Shown here: piece after piece, positions 5,406-7,829 of the stretch | Numbering within the stretch: position 1 is the first letter of the stretch | How the letters are laid out: each line of letters begins with the position of its first letter | From: Deferribacteraceae bacterium | Lineage (GTDB): Bacteria > Chrysiogenota > Deferribacteres > Deferribacterales > JAISNW01 | Reading direction: 5' to 3' | Assembly (NCBI GenBank): GCA_031278965.1 | Contig: JAITJJ010000023.1 | Coordinates: 1 to 7,829, forward strand | DNA length: 7,829 bases | Program-made: the position numbers and the translations under genes | Notes under the pieces: model-generated | What the model was told of the DNA's origin: nothing | What the model saw: the letters and a program-made list of their open reading frames with translations, nothing else | The model's database searches: none

Positions 5406-6641
5406 CTATTGCCTTCGTTTTATCCCCTCCAGCAGAAGTATTGCCGCAAAAGCGTATATCCCGCTTAAAATTATAAGGGATGTGTTTATCAAAAAATATC
5501 TTTTCCCGCCCGCCCGCTTTATGAATATCAGATATAAAAACGCTAAAACAGCAGAAAATATAAGAGCCGCAGGATAGTTTCTGCTTATGGCAAAGTCTAT
5601 ATATTCCCCGTATTTATAAGGATTATTTCTTAAAATAAAAGGAAACAGAGCATTATATAAACCCGCTCCGTATATATTTCTCTCAAACTTGCCGTTATAC
5701 TCCTTCACCAACTCCCCGTCCAGAGTGGTGATTCTGATCGCCTCCCCTTTTTCGTCCGACACCTTCAATGTTATATTGAGCGGATCAAGCATATATACAA
5801 GGGTTTTTCTATACGGGTCGTAATCTTTTACATCCAGCTTAAAGAGCTTATACCCATCTTTCAGAATCTGCCATACTCCCCCGTCAGAGTCAACCAGAAG
5901 CCCGTAATACGGCAGATGATTATTCTCCCTTATCAGCATAAAAGCTATATTATTAACGGCAATCCCCGTATTTTTAACAACCGGCTCTCCTTTTGCCTGG
6001 TAGATGTGGTAAAGACTGTTTTCAGCATCCAACACAAAATAGCCGAAATCATAGGGCTTGCGCGGGTATGTATTTCCGGAAATCATCTTCGCAGGGAAAG
6101 CAAAATTTTCGTTTTTCAAAGCCTCTGTAAAAAGAGCGCTCTTCTCCCTGTTTATTCGGTTGTCGGCGGCGTTTATAAACTCCATACGATTTTTTATCCT
6201 AAAAAGCTCTTTCGGAAACTCTAAAGATGTAAAGCTGCTTTCAGCTTCAAAAAGAGGGAAAAGCTGTATCCTCGCCCTTGACATATCCACAAAATGAGGA
6301 GATATGCGGGCGGTATCCCTAAAGTTTACCGCCTTTTCTGCCGGAATGTGAACCCCGCCTATATCCTGCGGGTATTCCCCCCACTTTTGAAGATCCCTCG
6401 TAAAAAATAACGGCAAAAGCTTTTCATACTCCATCAGACTGTATTCGTTGCCCGCCATGTCCATATATACCGTTTTGCCCCGGCTCTGTTTTGAGTAAAC
6501 AAAATCGTCTATTACAACGCTGTAGCTCACAAAAGGCCTAACCGCTTTCTTTTTTGCCGCCATACTGTAGAAAAACGGCAGACCCCAGGCAAAAGAGAGA
6601 ATCGCCGAAAGGATGACCAAATACCCCGCTATGGGCTTCAT
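5406..6641 (-). CDS. Membrane-anchored protein with large extracytoplasmic domain (possibly DUF4857)
   Basis: The function is unknown. The 411-aa protein has an N-terminal membrane segment (about 5-27), a long soluble region (about 28-355) and two C-terminal helices (about 357-376 and 383-405) ending in the basic tail KRRQ. The soluble region probably faces the periplasm. It contains recurring short strand-turn patterns such as GYFVLDAENSLYHIYQ and LLVDSDGGVWQILKDG, which look like beta-propeller blades, though this is inference. From memory, DUF4857 proteins have this layout and lie beside ABC permeases and TonB receptors; I could not confirm the match. The start ATG (6641-6639) overlaps the TGA of the upstream permease-like gene (ATGA) and has GGGGGAG 5 nt before it, so the two are translationally coupled and probably act together in transport or export. 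The stop is followed directly by CGGAGG and then IS debris. Confidence 0.8.
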   Translation of the reverse strand: MKPIAGYLVILSAILSFAWGLPFFYSMAAKKKAVRPFVSYSVVIDDFVYSKQSRGKTVYMDMAGNEYSLMEYEKLLPLFFTRDLQKWGEYPQDIGGVHIPAEKAVNFRDTARISPHFVDMSRARIQLFPLFEAESSFTSLEFPKELFRIKNRMEFINAADNRINREKSALFTEALKNENFAFPAKMISGNTYPRKPYDFGYFVLDAENSLYHIYQAKGEPVVKNTGIAVNNIAFMLIRENNHLPYYGLLVDSDGGVWQILKDGYKLFKLDVKDYDPYRKTLVYMLDPLNITLKVSDEKGEAIRITTLDGELVKEYNGKFERNIYGAGLYNALFPFILRNNPYKYGEYIDFAISRNYPAALIFSAVLAFLYLIFIKRAGGKRYFLINTSLIILSGIYAFAAILLLEGIKRRQ

Positions 6642-7327
6642 ACGTCTCCCCCTTCGCGAAATCTCAGCGCAGGATAATAAACTGCGGGTATAAATATCAG
6701 AGCCGTTAAAATAAGCGGTATCAAATAGATAAGCGGGGAGTTATATACGGACATATTTATAAGATTGTAAAACCCGGCAAGCATTATACCCCGCCTGAAT
6801 TTATCGCCCCAAGAGAGCTCCAGGGTAAGAACGGCGGAAACCGCATAGAATACCAGTGCCTTGATATACCAGTAGAACATAATAAGCGGCTGCTGCGAAT
6901 AAACGTCATAAGGAAAATAGCGCAGCCCTGTGAGACAGGCGGCAGCCAGGTCTAAAAACCAATATATAGTTACGGTAAGTATGGAAAAGGCAAGCATACC
7001 CCACAACATCACCTGTTCATTCATAGGAAGGTGGCACGATATACGCAAACGCCGCTTGTCCGTTTCAGGATAAAACTGCAAAACCGCCAGAATTACGGAC
7101 GAGAGATAGAGAGGTTTTTCAAACCTTGAAAAAAATATGCCGCCTTTCTCAATTATATCGCTCCATAATAAAACCGGCTCGTTCACAATAAAAGCGTTGC
7201 GAATGCGAAGATAATGATAAACCGCAACCCCGATATGAACAAGCAAGAGCGCAAAAAGCGCCTTGTTTAACTTCAGGTATTCCTTGCGCCAAATTTGAAA
7301 AAACAAATCAAATCCCCCCGTTTCCAA
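6638..7327 (-). CDS. Six-helix membrane protein, ABC-2 type permease-like
   Basis: This is probably the membrane subunit of an ABC transporter whose ATPase is not in the window. The 229-aa sequence opens with a short amphipathic cytoplasmic lead (FFQIWRKEYLK) and has about six hydrophobic segments (roughly 20-40, 71-86, 106-132, 148-173, 180-196 and 198-220). KRRLRISCHLPMNEQVMLWG (91-110) resembles the cytoplasmic L-P loop that precedes the third helix in ABC-2 permeases. The start is uncertain: TTG 7327 lacks a ribosome site, whereas TTG 7306 has a G-rich run (ACGGGGGGA) about 6 nt upstream and would give a 222-aa protein beginning just before FFQIW. The gene overlaps the 411-aa gene by 4 nt and lies 72-93 nt after the TonB receptor gene. 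No exact family or substrate can be named. Confidence 0.75.
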   Translation of the reverse strand: METGGFDLFFQIWRKEYLKLNKALFALLLVHIGVAVYHYLRIRNAFIVNEPVLLWSDIIEKGGIFFSRFEKPLYLSSVILAVLQFYPETDKRRLRISCHLPMNEQVMLWGMLAFSILTVTIYWFLDLAAACLTGLRYFPYDVYSQQPLIMFYWYIKALVFYAVSAVLTLELSWGDKFRRGIMLAGFYNLINMSVYNSPLIYLIPLILTALIFIPAVYYPALRFREGGDV

Positions 7328-7361
7328 AAAATCCGATTAAATATATATTTTTGCGGAATCA
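7321..7361 (-). terminator. Weak candidate attenuator between the receptor and permease genes
   Basis: On the - strand, TCCG and CGGA flank an AT-rich stretch that contains the perfect palindrome AAATATATATTT (7339-7350), and the right arm is followed by a run of six T. The stem is short and mostly A-T, so it would terminate poorly; at best it might lower transcription from the receptor gene into the permease gene. Confidence 0.25.
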
Positions 7362-7399
7362 ACTATCCCGTCTTTTAATGCCCTGTCCACGCCCGGTAC

Positions 7400-7829
7400 T
7401 TAAAACTCATACCCTATCCCCGCCCAAAACTGCCTGCCAAGCTGGAATTTATCATAGTTATAATCGCCTTTATAATATGTTCGGTATCCCTCCCCTATCT
7501 TGTTCTTTGAATCAAGGATATTCATTACCTCTAAAGTCAGGATAATTTTATGATCCTTGTAAATTTTCTGTTCCCATGAAAATGTGCAGTCAAGGGTAAA
7601 AGAGTCATCAAGCTCTATGGTTTTGTAAACTGAAATAATGTTCCTATCTCCAGGCGTTGACGTCCCGTCATCTTCTGTTTCGCTGTACAGCTTTTTATGC
7701 GGTGTGGAATAATTTATTATTCCCGAAACCGTCAGGTGGTTGAAATATTTCCCTACATAGCTTAGATTAAAGACATAAGGTCTGTTATAATTATCTTTCG
7801 GCAAATCTTTCAGTTTTATCCGCCTTCCT
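7400..7829 (-). CDS. TonB-dependent outer-membrane receptor, C-terminal part (cut by window edge)
   Basis: This is the last ~143 residues of an outer-membrane beta-barrel that would import a substrate (metal chelate, cofactor or similar) using TonB energy. The frame stays open to the right edge (GRRIKLKDLPKDN... at the boundary), so the TTG at 7804 is an internal leucine codon, not a start. Evidence is the alternating-hydrophobic strands (NLSYVGKYFNHLTVSGIINY, ISVYKTIELDDSFTLDCTF, HKIILTLEVMNILDSKN), the typical L-x-V-x-N-I-L-D-x-K-N segment of these receptors, and the final strand GRQFWAGIGYEF ending in phenylalanine, the outer-membrane assembly signal. The plug, TonB box and signal peptide lie outside the window. 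Its place as the apparent lead gene of the leftward operon links the permease-like and 411-aa proteins to uptake or handling of the receptor's substrate. Confidence 0.85.
   Translation of the reverse strand, partial: GRRIKLKDLPKDNYNRPYVFNLSYVGKYFNHLTVSGIINYSTPHKKLYSETEDDGTSTPGDRNIISVYKTIELDDSFTLDCTFSWEQKIYKDHKIILTLEVMNILDSKNKIGEGYRTYYKGDYNYDKFQLGRQFWAGIGYEF

Noticed and set aside
5386..5577. A 63-codon + strand frame over the end of the 411-aa gene
   Set aside because: It runs antisense to a coherent membrane segment, lacks a ribosome site and matches nothing known.
7802..7804. TTG as the true start of a 134-aa protein
   Set aside because: The frame continues to the window edge and the sequence is plainly the C-terminal barrel part of a much longer receptor.

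Overview
The window looks like bacterial chromosome from an anaerobically respiring, Gram-negative (diderm) organism. The evidence is a Tat-exported molybdoenzyme operon with a membrane anchor and dedicated chaperone, plus the C-terminal end of a TonB-dependent outer-membrane receptor. Moderate GC and AAGGAG-type ribosome sites fit many lineages. Deferribacteres-like or sulfur/metal-respiring proteobacteria are a guess, not something the sequence proves.

Left half (59-4854, + strand): a compact four-gene complex iron-sulfur molybdoenzyme operon. It encodes a 908-aa catalytic subunit with a Tat signal and bis-MGD domain, a 189-aa subunit with four [4Fe-4S] clusters, an eight-helix DmsC-type quinol-interacting anchor, and a TorD-family chaperone. 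Electrons would pass between the quinone pool and the periplasmic Mo site through the anchor and Fe-S subunit; the chaperone would load cofactor before Tat export. The substrate cannot be assigned. The catalytic subunit resembles the acetylene hydratase / transhydroxylase / arsenate and polysulfide reductase side of the DMSO reductase superfamily. Two oddities sit between the Fe-S gene and the anchor: a perfect 12-bp-arm GC hairpin, and an anchor gene whose only well-placed start codons are not ATG.

Middle (4855-5405): about 550 bases of insertion-sequence debris. It holds a 36-codon N-terminal scrap of an IS1634/IS4-superfamily-like transposase on the + strand. It is cut by an IS256-family end followed by a piece of IS256-type transposase on the - strand, then a second IS256-type end and a second, C-terminal transposase scrap. 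About 100 further bases are unrecognised.

Right half (5406-7829, - strand): a second operon reading leftward. It has the C-terminus of a TonB-dependent receptor (cut by the window edge), a six-helix ABC-2-permease-like protein, and a 411-aa membrane-anchored protein with a large extracytoplasmic domain that overlaps the permease gene by 4 nt. A Shine-Dalgarno sequence directly after the last stop has no gene behind it, suggesting the operon lost its next gene (perhaps the ABC ATPase) where the IS debris begins. The two operons converge on this scar.
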